This document shows, piece by piece, positions 23,937 through 37,630 of a stretch of 64,000 nt of DNA. Below the pieces are notes generated by a model. It did not search any database, was not told the DNA's origin, and was given only the letters and a program-made list of their open reading frames with translations. Where the stretch lies: positions 1,784,739-1,848,738 of the forward strand of contig NW_008707797.1 of assembly GCF_000327385.1 (NCBI RefSeq). The letters are read 5' to 3'. Every line of letters starts with the position of its first letter. Position 1 is the stretch's first letter. Source of the stretch: Lottia gigantea (taxonomy: Eukaryota > Mollusca > Gastropoda > Lottiidae). The position numbers were made by a program, and so were the translations under genes.

Positions 23937-26900
23937 TTAAGTTGAATGTAAGGGTTCTAACTGGACCAGTTTTAAAGGTAATTCTCTGATAGCAGCTTCA
24001 TATTTTATACCATGTTCTTTCCGTTCTTCTTGTAACCAGTATAACATTTCAATACGATCCCATTTCATTTTATCAACATATAAACGACCCTGAAATACAG
24101 AAACAAATGAATACCTCAAATTTTTTGTTTCGAATGACAAAACAAACGGAGCCCTTGTTTGTTACAGATAATTCACATTTAAAATTTCTTGATAGCGTGG
24201 AATCAACGCGAGTAGGCTACTGCAGTTATCCTGTAGTTTAAAAAAAATCCTCTCTGTCTTACCCCATATGTGATTTCATCCTGGAATTTATTTCTAATGC
24301 TGTCCAATTCTTTGGTAATATCACCCTCTATTTGATCAATTTTCTACAAGAAAAGAAAAAAGTGAATAATTTTTATTTATCAGTATTGTTTCAATGAAAT
24401 GAAAGCCAGCTACATCTAGGCCTTTTTATTCAATAAAACCTACAAGCTACATCAATCTACAATTTATATAGGTTTTTTTGTGCTTGTAAGACAATAAGTG
24501 AGTTGGTTTACTTGCTCAAATTTGGTAAGTGAGCACCCATTTTGAAACTAGTCCTGATAGGTGTTGATGGCCTGAGATGAGCTGTAGTCTCATAGAAACA
24601 AAATGTGAGAGGATTTCAAATGAACCTCACCTTATAAAAGAAACTTCTGTTTTTAGCTTCTTCTAAACGTTTGACTGAACTTCCACCGTGACCTGTCAAA
24701 AACAGATAATACAAAATTAGCTTAGAGGACAGTCAAGGGATGAAGAATATAACAACATCTAAGATTCTTCTCCATCAGTGCGTATATTTCAGTCGTATTT
24801 GACTGAAATATGAAGATATCTGAGTAGTTTTTATTGGCCAGGACAGGTTTTTTCCTCTGAAGAAATGAATTTCATTTCATCTCATTGTTTTAAAGTAAGA
24901 ATGAGAATAGTAAACATTAGTTTTAACAATTTCAAAGATTTAAAACATATCAAATCGAATTAACAGATAGAATATCTTACCTTTCTCAAAAAATCTATTA
25001 GGATCTGAAGCCTTTCTTTCAAATTTCTCTAATTTTTCTATCAAAGTTTCTCGTTTTAAAATCGATTCTGTCACATGTTCCCAATGGTCTATAGCCTGAA
25101 AAAATTCACAATTCATTCATATTAATATTTACATACATTCTTCTTTTTCTAAGAACTTTTCCTTATTGAAAAGGCTTGACACTTTTCCATGTCATTCTTC
25201 CAACCTGCATCACAGAAAGGGGGAAACTGGGTTGAAATATCTGAAAGTTTTATCTGGACCTATGCCTACGTTTGTGACCCTAAGGCCTGGACATTCAGTT
25301 TAGCAACAGAGCCATGGCATCTCCTTAGACAGCCCCTGGATGCCCAAGACAGGTCAAGTGTATCAATACATGACATGACAAGGCAGTTCTGTAATCATAG
25401 GTGGAAGAAATTTCAAGCTCCCTTCTAAAAAGCAAAATTTTAAATCCATCATTGAAAAACAGTCCCTATTTCCTACCTCAGGTAACTTCAGAAAGAATTT
25501 GTTACAGCTGTATTTAATGGCCATGTCTAGTTTTAAATTATCAGGCATTAAGAGAGCCGTCCACACTTTCTCTAGTCTGTCTTGTGGACTCACTTCTTTA
25601 ATCTAAAACATAGAATATATCAATTATTTTATTTAGTAGTCAGAGATTGGGTGGTGTCATAAATTCAAATTGGCAAAAACAGAGTTTTCTGTGGATTTTC
25701 CGAAAAATTTCTCCCATTTCAGAAAGTTTGCATGCTTTGCTCATATGGAAACTTAACTCCAAAACAAGCTGCTCTGATGAAGGATGATGTATTTGCAATA
25801 TCAGATGAGCCAAATCAAAGAAATTCTAATTTGTCCAACGCGGAAAGTTTAAAATACAGATAAAACTTAAGACTAGAACTTACTGGAGACATTTTACCTA
25901 GTTCTGGAGATACAGTAGATTTGGAGAAAGCTGATGGGCCTCTGAAATAAAGATGAAGCAATAATGAAGTCATAAATCTTAGTTTTGGTGGAATTGCAAG
26001 AACCACAGTGGGAACAGTATAAATCAATTCTATAAGTATCCCAGATACAGAGAATTTTTTTCAGAAAAACTTTTTGCCAACTGTTTTTATTATGCTGTTG
26101 TTACACTAACCGAGACTGTCCAACTGGAACGAGACAAATTGATGCTATCAGTGTTCCCAATACACATAAGAAGTTTAGAAAACCTTTTTACAACCTGTTT
26201 TTTTATTGCTATGGCTGTACAAGATACTAACCTGGAATATCTGTGTTTTTTGGTTGTTAATCATTTTACTTGATAACATTACCTGTATGTGTTTCGAAAC
26301 GTAGTACGTAATAAACCATTGAAGTTGTATATCCATATAATTTAATACTAACCTGGAATGTCCAACTGAGGCTTTAGCTTGTCGAGCCGCTGCTGCTCGT
26401 TCTGATAAAGTTTTAGCTGATTGGGGTTTCTCTTTTACTACCTCTTTCTCTTCCGTATTTTCTATAAATAATTCAAATTTCAGAATGTTTTAACAGAAGA
26501 TAACCAACAGATTCTTTTTAAAAAATCTTTTTTTTAGGATAATCAAGAAACAAATGCAAACCATTCTACATGTGCACATAAATATTGTAAGATAAAGTAT
26601 AGAAATATAGAAAAGGTCTCAGGACCATAAAAAATTGAAAAATTTTTTTTTTTTAGATCAATTTTGAAACACAATGAGAGATCTGTCTGGATCCTGCAAA
26701 TTTGTCTTTTGAAAAAAAATATAATTAATTCATACCATCTAGAAGAGGGTCTCTACCCAACCCTCCTAGTAAAACAGTTTTAACATTCCAATAACCTGAG
26801 TTATATTCTTCTTTTTCTTTCTGTAATTCTTTACGCTTCTCTTGACGCTCTCTAAAAATTAAAAAAAACCCTAACACATTTTGATTATGAAGCTTAAGAG

Positions 26901-29900
26901 AGAAAAAGCAAAAAAAAAAAGAACAATTTTTCATAAAGATGCTTTCTACTAGCTGGTCCTTGGCCAAACCTCATTATACTTTCCTGGACAATCCTCACCC
27001 ATTTACAGCTGAGTCTACTGGAAAGGACAAATGACTTTTTCAAGGACCCAATATTTCCACACGCCAACCAAGATTAGAATCAATGTGCACCTTTTTAAGA
27101 AACCTTGATAAAAGACTTACTTGGATTCTACCGGGTAATATTTACTATGGAATGATGACCTTGACATTGGTCCTCTATGACTCTGACCTGGCATGCCATC
27201 TACATCATCTTCATCATCAGAATCGTAGAAATGGTAGAGAGCTCCCAGATAGTCTGTTTCCTGAAATATAATTGTACGATTCAAAGGTTACGTTCACTCT
27301 TTTCTGAGAAGATCCATTTGTTTACTTTTCTGAAAAAGAAAGCCTCTGTAGAGAAACAGCTTCTCAGCAGAGATCATTGTCATTTTGTTACATGGTAGGT
27401 AGGTATGGCAGAAGCTGAGATAGGGAAGGGACACTCACTGACTCTAGGAACCCTTTAGGGCTATAATTATATATCACAAAAGGGGACAGGGGATGCAAGC
27501 CATACTGGCTGACCCTCAGAAGCATCCATAACTAAAATCATGTCAGCAAACTAACCTGTGTAGAAAGATATTTCATATAATCGTCACTAGTAACAGTATT
27601 TTTCCACCATGTTAACCAGGACGATATTTTTTGGTTTGTACCGGGAGGTAACTCTGTCAGGTTACTAGTTGACGTAGGGTTCGTAGGATTGGTATTAGTC
27701 ATCGTGAAGTTGGTGTTGTTCATATTGGGTTTCTGTAAACAGAAACGAAATCATTTGAACAATCCTGTTACTCAATAAGTCATCTCAATAAAAGATTACT
27801 AAGGGGAGACAAAAAGTTATTGTTTTATAGTTTTACAAAAACTGACAACAGGTGTTTTTAAAGCAGTTTAACTCAAAATAAAAAGTCTGTTACTAATTTC
27901 CTTGATACTTGAAAGCAATAATTGACTGAAAATAAAGCTTTTGTTTTGATCATATTCTTCAGAAATAGCTCAATAGTAGTTATCATGAGTACCGGTAGTT
28001 AAATTAAGATTTTCAAAAGAAAGATGAAAAGATACTGAACTAACAAACCAACCTTTGAATCTTCTTCTTTATAACTGTTTTTATATTGTTCAAATCCTTC
28101 TGGTCTGTAAAACAACATTTATATTTTTGTTAGTATTTTAGTTAAGTAAAGGGAAAAGTCTTCAAATAAAGATGTTAGAAATTGATCAGTAAGAATCAGG
28201 GTTTACACAAATAACAGCATGTGACCAACCCATGCAGGGGAGGTAAATGATCAAATACAGTTTGCACACATTTGAAATAAGCAAGACTGATACCATATCT
28301 TTTCCTATATCAGTGAAAGAGATCAAATACCTAAAAATAGTTTGTTTGAATGAAGCTACAAAATTGATTACAAAATCACTTAAGCAAATGTACAAGAGAA
28401 ACTTACATATTGGCCCAGGTTTTAGGATCAGCTGTACCCCAAGGTGCTTTACTATCTTTTGTGAACTTAGGATTAATGACTCGTTCACTAGGTTTTTTCT
28501 GCAAGGAGGCTGATGCCATGGTTCCTGTAAAATTTATATTCTCTGCTCCATTCATAAACATGGCGTCCTGCAAAACAAAAATTTCGGTTAAAGGTTAAAA
28601 ATAGACATTGAATTGATGTCCAAAAGTATTGGCCCGGGAATTAGGAATTGTGCTTATCTTCATGGGTTTTTATACCTTCACCACCTAATCAACAAGGAAC
28701 CTCATTTAGGTACATTGGAGTAATTCTCCTGATCTGAAGGTGACAAATTATCAAGCTACCATTTCCCAAAAATGCTATATCTTTCCTGTGCCCCTTCTCT
28801 CTATCTCCTATCTAGAATAATTAATATAACATACAGCATCTAGTGTCAGGTGATCATTGGGAATAGTTTTATTAATCTCTTTATAAACTTCACGGATCTC
28901 CTCACTCAAAAATAAATTCTTATCCAGAGATATGATGGCGGCTGGATCAATCTGAAAGAAAGAAATGGAATAAATTACCCTCAACAACAGGTCGACTCCC
29001 AGAAGCCCTGGCCTTGGCATCAGAATGTTGAATGAGGATTTGAACCCACCTAATCGCCTTATTGGTTAGCAGAAAACAATCCAACTTGCTTTGTTATTCT
29101 ACTGCCAGAAACTTTCCTATGGTTTCCAAAATCTCCTTCAAAATATCTAAGTTAATATCTCACCTCTTCCAGTAAGTCATTATAGACAGTAGAATATTTA
29201 TCCAGTACTATCGATGACATACAAACTCTCTCTGAAACTCGTACATCACTTGTTTTTACCATTAACTACAAAATAAAACCGTTTTGTTTTTAATGTGTTC
29301 TTTTGGTTTTGAAATAAAAACTGCAGAGCCACTGAAGACATTAATATGAGTATCTTGTGATGCACAAACTCTAACCACTCATCCAACCCAAGCCATGTAC
29401 GCTTTTTATTTCTAACAAAGAGGGCTTAGCTGATTCCTCCTATTTACAATAATGATCACAAAGAAACCTATGTGTACCTTATCTGAGATTTTAGAACTGA
29501 TTGTTGCAGGTTGAGGTTGAGTTGGTTTTCTGATTACAATCCTGAAATAAATAGGATAAAACATTCATTGGTCGTTTCCTACGGTTGTAAATGGGTAGCA
29601 TTTCCTTTGTGTGTTCTCTTTCGAAGATATATGAATCTTTGATTTTGCTTTTGAAACTATCATGAACAAAGTTGATATCCTTTTGAAATATGAAAGTCTC
29701 TATCTCTTTGAATATAGACAAAATAAAAAAAAAAACCACCCCATAAATGTGACGGAGATGATAAACTACTTACGTTTCATCTTCCTTTCTTTTTCTCTCC
29801 TCCTCTTCCAATTCCTTCATTTTTTTCTCCATTCGAACTTTTACATCATCATGACGAGCATTTCTGGTTATTGCCTATAATCAAAATGTTAAGGTGAAGC

Positions 29901-32900
29901 CATTTAAACTGAACACAACTCGGTATTTTGAGTTGAAACATTCAGAATAAGTAGGAGAAATATTTTTTTACAGTTTTAGTGTTCTATAAGTTAACAGCAA
30001 GATACAATTAGTTCAAACTTTCAGCTAAGGTAAGGGACACATTTCTCTGTGCTAAGTCATTGAAAACCATAGTTTCGCTAGATGAATACTGAAATTACCT
30101 GAAGCAAGGGAGGTAATTCTTCATCGACTGTTTCGTCCGTCTGTTCAGGTTTAGATATTAATTGTTGAAGATCGTTTGTTATATATTCTCTTGTTCCAGG
30201 TTTTATTTCTTTTTTTACCGTTACAACACCCTTCTACAAATAGAATCAAATATATTTATCAATTTTTTTAAAGCCAAATGCTATGTTAGCAATCAAGACA
30301 TTTTTTCTACATTTTTCTGTTGCCTAGCCAGTACTTCCAAGGGTCATCAAAGCGTTGGATATTGGTTCTGATGCCACAGCAAGTGCTTTTGGTGTCGACT
30401 TTTGGTCTCTTTTACTTAGAGACAGTGCTCATTTTATATTGAAAAGATATTGATTATTTCTCAGTTACAAACCTTTTTTAACAAAACTTTTTCTCTCTCC
30501 AGTATATCTAGTTCACTCTGTAATAATTGATCAGTTCGAATCTGATCAGCGTTAAAACCCATCTCTTCTAACAGAGTCTCACTGGCGGCCATTATGTTAC
30601 CCATTGACTCACTTCTCTACAGTATCAATTTGGTTCAATTAGTGTTTGGATAATAGAAGTGAATAATGCACACAAGCACATAATTCAAACAAGGAAGCGG
30701 TCTAATATTTTTTTGTTAGAATAAACAGTAATTGAAACTATAAAGTCATGCTTGTAGGCTTTTATTTTCTATGTTTTAACTCAGATCTTCATCTGCATTA
30801 ATACCTTTTCATTCCTTCATTAGCAATGTATATTTTACCACAGCTTTATTCTTTATTCAACTACAGATGGCAGACCAAAGTATGCTGTGTATCCCAAAGA
30901 ATATCATTAAAATGTCTACTTACTTTCTGCAAAATTCTCTTCCTTGAGATTTCTTCTAAACTTTGGCTAAAAATTTAAAATATTTTGTCATTTTAGAATA
31001 CTAGATATACAGATTTTATAATCAATTGCTACATGTTGTAACAAAAACTAATATTTTAGAAATTGTTGTCTTATAAGATATGACTTCATTTTTCTGATAG
31101 ATATACTTACTAAGATGCTCTGGACTCAGTTTCTGAAATACGACTAGGAGCTTCTCTATTATCTACAACAGATAAAAAATACCAAAAAATTTTAATTTAA
31201 AAAAAAAAACAATTATGTAATACTTCTGAGAAACAATATTAAAAAAAATATGTCTAATTTTGTACTAATAACAAAATCAAGATTAATTTATTTTTTTCAG
31301 AATCAAGTCCATTCCAGATAGTCATTTCTAACATTCAGAATATATCAGGTATTAGGTTACAGAAGTCAGAACTTACCTTCAGACGGTGTGGTTAAACCTC
31401 TTTCAGGCAAATCAGCTACCAAATCCAACAATTTTCTAGTATCTAAACTAGGCATACATGATGTCATCTGAATAAAAAATACCTGTTTACTCTGGCTACA
31501 TAGTTGGTGATATAATTCTGAGCGGCTGGTGAAACAACATAACAACTCCCAGCTTTTTGGTTTTATATATGAGCAGATGATCATTATATCATTGTATTCA
31601 AATGACCTATTACATATTCATTAGAGAAGCCTTAAAAACGACAAAAGGTGATACGCACGTGGCTTCACTCCCCTTATGGCTTGCTTACATCATTTAACAT
31701 TTGAAAAAAAAAAATAAAAACTCTAGTCACCTCTTTAACTTGTTGATCTACAGACTGTACTTTATGTTTCTTTAATTTAGATTTTGGACGACTGTGATTT
31801 ATCTGCAATAGGTAAGAAAATCAGTCATTTGAATGACACGGACACTGCACCAACTCTTAGAAGCAGGCATTGATATCAGAACTGTTATTACCTTCAAAAG
31901 ATTCAAACCTTAGGCACCTTATTGCTACTCAAATAGAATGGGCTATTCAACTGTCTCAAAAAGATAGGTTAAAACCCAGCTTTGAGGGAAACGCTGTGAT
32001 TTACACAGAGTACAAGTTGCAGACATCTAACTTGACTGCTTCACGAGTCAGCACAATAATAAAACAATAACCTACCATTCCTTGATAGGTCAGTCTGCCC
32101 TCTGGGGGTACAGTTGTAGTAGGTGCATGCCCTGTACGAGCACTGGTTAAAAATGAGACTTCACCATTTCGTGGGGACTCGTCATCTCCATTCGCCCCTC
32201 GTATATCTTTTACTATGTAACGCCTTATCATCAAAATATTAAAACTGAAATGGACATATTGAAATGGAGTTTTACATCCTATTTTACGAGAACTGATTGG
32301 AATAATGAAGAATGACCTAAAACAGTTTGCAAATAGGTACATTAAAGGAAAGCAGAATTCGCGTACCTTTTTTATTTACAATGCTGAACTTGTACAATCT
32401 ATAGAATAGGGCTGTATATAGAATAGGGCTGTATATAGAATAGGGCTGTATATAGAATAGGGCTGTATATAGAATAGGGCTGTATGTTCAAAGGTCTAGA
32501 TGATATCACAATATTCACTACCGGCACCATTTCGCTACAAAGATTTTTAGTTTATGTCATTAAATGTAAAATATAGACCGAATCATCTGAAAAATGTTGA
32601 TAAACTTACAATTTATTGGAATCGAGAGCTAACTGCGCCTTTAATCTACTCATATTGGCTGGTCCACTAAATACACCTCTTTCATTTAAAACTATAATAC
32701 AACAAAAAAAAAGTCAAAATTTGCATGCAAAAAACAAGAATTTTGTGCAAAATGAAGGTAAAACTTGTAATCTATGACAATGCTTTAATATATAAAGGCA
32801 ATTAGAAAATACATGTGATAAACTAATGATGAAAGAAAGGGGCATAAACTTATGAATTGTGACTGAAAATTATTGAAAAAGATATGATCTAAATCTTATA

Positions 32901-34394
32901 CCTTTAGCTTTTTGTATATAATGTTGAAAGAGTTTCTCAGCTACTGTTACTATATGTACAGCTATTCTTCTGTTTAACTCCTTATTTTCTTCTGGAGTCT
33001 GAAAATATCATTAAACATCAAATTTCCCTATAAAATTACAAAAAAATAAAAATTAAGTAAACCAACTTTAGTTCTTGTCTTAGTAAAAGTTTTGTATCTT
33101 ATCTATGAGTTTATTTTCTATTCGAGTTTAACCTTCTAAAACACTGCTACAAAGAATACACAGAGACTTACCAAGAATGGATCATCTATCTGTCTCCTGA
33201 TATCAGGCCAAATATTACTGACTTCTGCCATGATTATAGCTGACTGTAAGAAAAAATAATTATGCTAAGTTACATATCCGTTAATTTTAACACTCTGGGA
33301 AAATTTGAGAAGAAGACTAAAATTTGCTATTGGATGAAAATTCATGACTGGCAGGTGATTTCAAGCTTGTGGGGTGATTCAATGCAAAAAATCCTCAAAA
33401 CTCCAAGAGTCTGTCCATTATAACATAAAGGTTTTTAAAACCAATAAACTTACCAGATCTTTTTGATCTTCAACAGAGAGATAAGAAACATCAGATTTGA
33501 CTGCTATTCTTCTCCTTAAATACTTGGCCAATTTCTCAAATGAGTATGGTTGAACCTTGATCTCCTCCTGTAAATTGATAAGGTATCAAGGTTACAAGCT
33601 GAATTGAACATAATAGGCTCTCATGTCTGACAAAAACTAAAATGTCACTCTTTCATTCTTTCTTCTTTTATTTTTATATTCAAAGATCTTACCAAATCTT
33701 TTTTAAGTGAATTAGATATAGTATGATATTCAGGGAATGCAAAAATGGATACTCTTCAAAATATTGTTTTAACAAAGAACTTACATTAATAGGAGTGACA
33801 GGTCTCTCAAGTTCAATTTCTTCATATTCTGGCTCTAAAATAGACAATCATATCAATTATAATTTGTTAACGGGTAATCCTTGTTTTATAAATTTAATTT
33901 GGTTATAACTTTATTCTAGAAAACCCCACTGTTCAGCTTGGTTAGCTCAGTTAAACTAAGAGTCACAAAGATTCATTCAAAGTTAAAAGGAAAAGTCTAT
34001 TTGGAAAAGCAGTTCTTACCATCTTCATGAGGAAAAGGAGCAAACAATGACAACGGACCCAAAACATTCTCAATTCTCTTTTCTACATCGTTCTGAAAGA
34101 CAATTAAAACAAATAAATCTTGTATTCATGTACGTTCTGTCTCTTCCCAAATCCTTTGCATACTTTATGTCGATTAAAATACCATTAAAAATACAAAACT
34201 TCAACAACTTAAGCTGATAAAAACTGATAAAATTTCATACTTACATTGTTATAAGACGGCCATTTTATAGAATACATATCATCAGATTTGACAGGTTGTT
34301 CTCCCACTGATGAAGGTTGATATTTGGGCAGTTTGATCTCCTCCTTGACTGATATCAAACCCCTAATGGGGCTTTCAAATTTATAGGACGGCAT
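23937..34394 (-). CDS. CCDC87: Coiled-coil domain-containing protein 87 (CCDC87), 30 exons
   Basis: Homologue of vertebrate CCDC87, a testis protein linked to acrosome and sperm function. Exons (high to low): 34394-34245, 34092-34020, 33834-33785, 33567-33454, 33243-33172, 32998-32902, 32691-32610, 32244-32076, 31802-31731, 31467-31377, 31162-31111, 30966-30924, 30616-30473, 30233-30099, 29874-29774, 29541-29478, 29265-29164, 28951-28835, 28567-28407, 28104-28053, 27732-27556, 27260-27121, 26851-26736, 26461-26353, 25941-25884, 25602-25477, 25095-24981, 24692-24631, 24343-24263, 24089-23937. All phases agree: 1025 aa (human about 850). Matches to the human protein include NERGVFSGPANMSRLKAQLA, EEIREVYKEINKTIPNDHL, SWLTWWKNTVTSDDYMKYL, DPNRFFEKG and the C-terminal KMKWDRIEMLYWLQEERK. 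The middle and end are Lys/Glu-rich coiled coil. The mammalian gene is intronless, so the split structure here may be ancestral. Confidence 0.93.
25177..25430 (+). repeat. Dispersed repeat, family D, in CCDC87 intron
   Basis: TGACACTTTTCCATGTCA, CCTGCATCACAGA and GTTGAAATATC occur in the same order as at 37915-37985 (GACACTTTTTCCATGTCA, CCTGCATCACTGACAG, GTTGAAATATC). The rest of this copy is more G+C-rich than its intron. It is probably a SINE body. The 79-codon frame across it is an accident of this richer composition. Confidence 0.5.
28975..29112 (-). repeat. tRNA-derived SINE, family B, in CCDC87 intron
   Basis: On the minus strand: CAAGTTGGATTGTTTTCTGC, AAGGCGATTAGGTGG, B box GGGTTCAAATCC, then ATTCTGATGCCAAGGCCAGG and GCTTCTGGGAGTCGACCTG. 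It is the best-preserved member of the family also seen at 15350-15440 and 30330-30405. It lies between CCDC87 exons 29265-29164 and 28951-28835, in the same transcriptional sense as CCDC87. Confidence 0.65.
30330..30405 (+). repeat. SINE fragment, family B, in CCDC87 intron
   Basis: Carries GGTTCTGATGCCACAGCAAG, TGCTTTTGGTGTCGACTT, matching the 3' part of the copies at 15350 and 28975. The 5' tRNA-like half is not recognisable. A further weak trace, read on the minus strand, is GTTCTGATATCAATGCCTG at about 31865-31885. Confidence 0.5.
32401..32485 (+). repeat. 17-bp minisatellite in CCDC87 intron
   Basis: Five perfect or near-perfect tandem units of ATAGAATAGGGCTGTAT, between exons 32691-32610 and 32244-32076. 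Near-identity of the copies implies recent expansion, so it should vary in length between individuals. Confidence 0.9.
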
Positions 34395-35624
34395 CTTGTT
34401 GCTTTGTTTGGTCAAGGAGTTATTTACATTGAAATCTCACCAGTTAAAACTACATCTGGAAAAAAGGAGAATAAGTCTTATGTTTTGTAAAAACTTTATG
34501 ATGATGATCAGGAAATTTGTCCTGTATGACATATGTGCCAATTCTAAGCATGCAATTAATTTACCACAGGACCTTCAGAGCAATGATTAAGTTGCAGAAT
34601 TAAGTTATAAAATTTCATGCCCTAGTTGACATTTTCTTTGAGTTGATTCATTTTCATTTTCTCTCGAGATGAAACAAGTGAATATGGTCGGCCATGTTGT
34701 TTAGCTTGGCAACTTGCAAAAAAAACTACTAAATCGATTTTCATGAGAAACAAATCATGATTATTGTGATAATGCCTTCAGAAACATATGAAAACGCATT
34801 GTTACACAAAGTAGGTGGAAACTTTACCATAAATACACAAAAAAGAATACAAGAAATACCATAAAAAGATTGTTGTTATGTGTAAACATTCGCTATTTCC
34901 GTTGTGCACCGTACAAAAGCCTCGCCATAAACGAAGTATTTATTTCATTTTTAGAAGGAATTTTGATCAAACGAACAATTAAATACTGCTTTATTTTGTA
35001 ATGGTTAATTCTACGTTGTTGAATATTGTTTAAAAAGAACAATACGATTGCTTAAGAATAACCTGATGCATTAATTCGTTTTTTGATTAATTCATTTACT
35101 AAGGAAAGATTACTCTTAATCGGCGAGTTAAAAGTAGAGTCTAAAGCGAGTACAAAGTGAATATTGCATATTTTTAGATTTTTCCACAATTTCACTTCAA
35201 ATTCACAAAATATATCAGAGCAACAAGGAGCAAGTGAAGGTTTGAGTGTAACGTTAGACCTCTAGTTGCTGTCACACATGTAATGCTGATGACAAAAACT
35301 TCTTGTAAAAAAAATAGATCATGAATAGGAAGTCAGGGCACTCTGTGGGTGGGCTGGGGCTTGGCTGTAGCCTCCTTTGAAATTATGAAAAGTCTTCCTA
35401 CTTAACGAGTGAAAGAGTGTTTGTTTTGGTAATTAAAATCACCCAACATTCTACTTGTTGACTTAGAAATATTGCTCTGAACATATGGTATGGTAGATGA
35501 ATTGACACTACTTGATAATATAATTTCCATCACTGGACACTTTACCAAAAGTTATTAGGCTACCCATTAATGTACAAATCAATTATATTTCAGATCAATC
35601 ATTACAACAGTGGTATTCTATGTC
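34395..35624. promoter_or_regulatory. Head-to-head spacer of CCDC87 and TRMO
   Basis: The region must hold both promoters and probably a TRMO 5' UTR exon. A plausible TRMO donor is GCAAGTGAAG then GTTTGAGT (about 35236), and an acceptor ATTTCAG ends at 35593. In the CCDC87-proximal part, TTTAGCTTGGCAAC (about 34699-34712) contains the RFX half-site TTGGCAAC and matches 10 of 14 positions of the X-box GTTGCCATGGCAAC. This would suit a sperm or cilium gene, but a single partial site is weak. The rest is AT-rich with no coding signal. Confidence 0.45.
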
Positions 35625-37630
35625 ATGAGCAGACTGTCTAAAACTATTCTCAAACAGAAAACATTTCAAGGTACTGTAGAATCTGCAGAATGTTTATTGT
35701 GTTTTATGTCATGAAATGAACTAGCAAATTATGTTAGGGTATTGTTTTGAACTGAATTAAAGGTACAAATAAATCACATCACATGTTTGATATTTAATGT
35801 TGAAGAGACATGAAAGTATTTGGCAAGCTGCTTATTTTGTTGTTCATGATCTAATGCTATATTCATCCACTAATTTTCATATTGATTTGATATTTTCAGG
35901 AGTAATGATGGAGATGAAAGCTATAGGTTTTATGAGATCAGTATTCCAGTTTAAAAATGGTACACCAAGACAATCTTTTATTTGTCCCCAGGCTCGGGGC
36001 AGTATTACTATAGATAAAACAGTTTATAACAATCCACATCATAGTTTAGAGGGTTTACAAGAATACTCACATGTTTGGTAAGTCAGAAAGCTGATGATCA
36101 GACTTTTTTTATTTAATGCTTTTATGGGTTGATAACAATCGATTGTTGTCTGATCCAATAGAAACACAATTAGTTAAATGGAGTTATTTCCCTCCACCTG
36201 CTGCTAAATTGTCTTTCTTCCTGTGATATCATGGATCCTATCCATGCTGATATCTAATCTCAGAAAGACATTAAAATTAAATTATTATTCTCCAATATTT
36301 CAGGATACTGTTCATTTTCAATCAAAATAACAGTACATTTAATCGAGCTAAAGTTCGGCCTCCGCGATTGGGAGGAGAAAAGCTGGGGATATTCGCCACA
36401 CGTTCACCTTATAGATTTAATCCCATTGGTCTTACACTGGCTAAACTGGACGAGGTCAAAGGTGGGTGTAATAATTGAATTGAAGGCTTTGTCTAAATTT
36501 CCAAGTTAATATCAATAATTCCTAATGCCATATCAGCAGTAATAATTTCTTAAAAAACAACAGTTTTACCTCCATAGGCCTTGAATTGTAGAAGAACATG
36601 ACATCAGGTTTAAATTCTAACAAGGGATACATTTAGCTAAAAACTGATTGAGCAAATATTTTGGCTACTATATCTCATTCTTGGTTAAGAGGACAGCTGT
36701 TCAGTAAAAGTTTAGGCTCTATGATTTCAGACAGTTTCCCTTTAAAATAAATGTGTTTATCATATTTCAGATGACACACTCTATGTATCTGGTATTGATA
36801 TATTAGATGGTACACCAATAGTAGATATTAAACCTTATATACCAGACTATGATAACCCTAACCTACATCAACCTGAAAATATCTTACACCAGTCTGGAAA
36901 TGATGTGTCTAATCATGAAAATATCCTACGCCAACCTGATGGATTGAATGAACTGGCAAGCTCTGTTTTGCAGCCACAGTTGGAGGCAAATGTTATTTTA
37001 AACAACCCAGAGAATGCCGTAGAACAGACTGAAGTATGTCAAAATATTTTGAATCCAAATACAGGTGAAAAAACAGTTGCCAGTTCCCAGTGTGAAAATG
37101 AGCAGAGCTCTAAAGATTTAATGAAAGAAGTCCTAACTTATAATGTACAAACTCAAACTCAGTCTTCAGAAGACATAGATCCTCAAACAAAGTGTAACTG
37201 CCAATGTCACAGTGAAAGAGATTCTTTAGAAGCACATGAAGTAGTTGACTGTGAGGAGGAGGTAACTCCTTCAATCTTAAATAATCAGACCACAATTAAA
37301 ACAGCTAAATGGTTAGATAGTAAAAGACATGACAAACTCACTGTTCACTTTACAGAAAATTCCTTAAATCAAATGAACAGTTTTTCTAAGGATGCCAGTT
37401 CAGAGAAATTCAGGTTGAAATATCTTGTGGACTCTACAGAATTAAGAAATTCTATTCAAATAGTGTTAGAAAATGACCCCAGGTCAATTTACCGAAAACA
37501 GAATCCTCATGGCCAGCTGTATGCTTTTACTGTAGATGTAGTGGACATTACTTGTTGGATTGATGGGAACAAGGTAGAGGTTCTCAGAGTCAGACCTATC
37601 TCTGAGTTTATTCAGTCAAAAATAAAATAA
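35625..37630 (+). CDS. TRMO: tRNA (adenine37-N6)-methyltransferase TRMO, 4 exons
   Basis: S-adenosylmethionine-dependent enzyme that methylates N6 of t6A37 in tRNAs reading ACN codons; TsaA/TrmO beta-barrel family. Exons: 35625-35670, 35900-36077, 36304-36461, 36771-37630. The total is 1242 bp, 413 aa (human 441). Key blocks: KNGTPRQ (34-40), HSLEGLQEYSHVWILFIF, RPPRLGG, FATRSPYRFNPIGLTLAKL and SGIDILDGTPIVDIKPYIPD in the catalytic barrel. A poorly conserved linker of about 170 residues with a CNCQCHSE patch follows, then the C-terminal lobe (LENDPRSIYRK, YAFTVDVVDITCWIDG). The start chosen is the first ATG after an acceptor at 35593; the frame is open upstream to that acceptor, so an extra 5' exon is possible. 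AATAAA signals at 37621-37626 and 37626-37631 overlap the stop codon. Confidence 0.95.
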
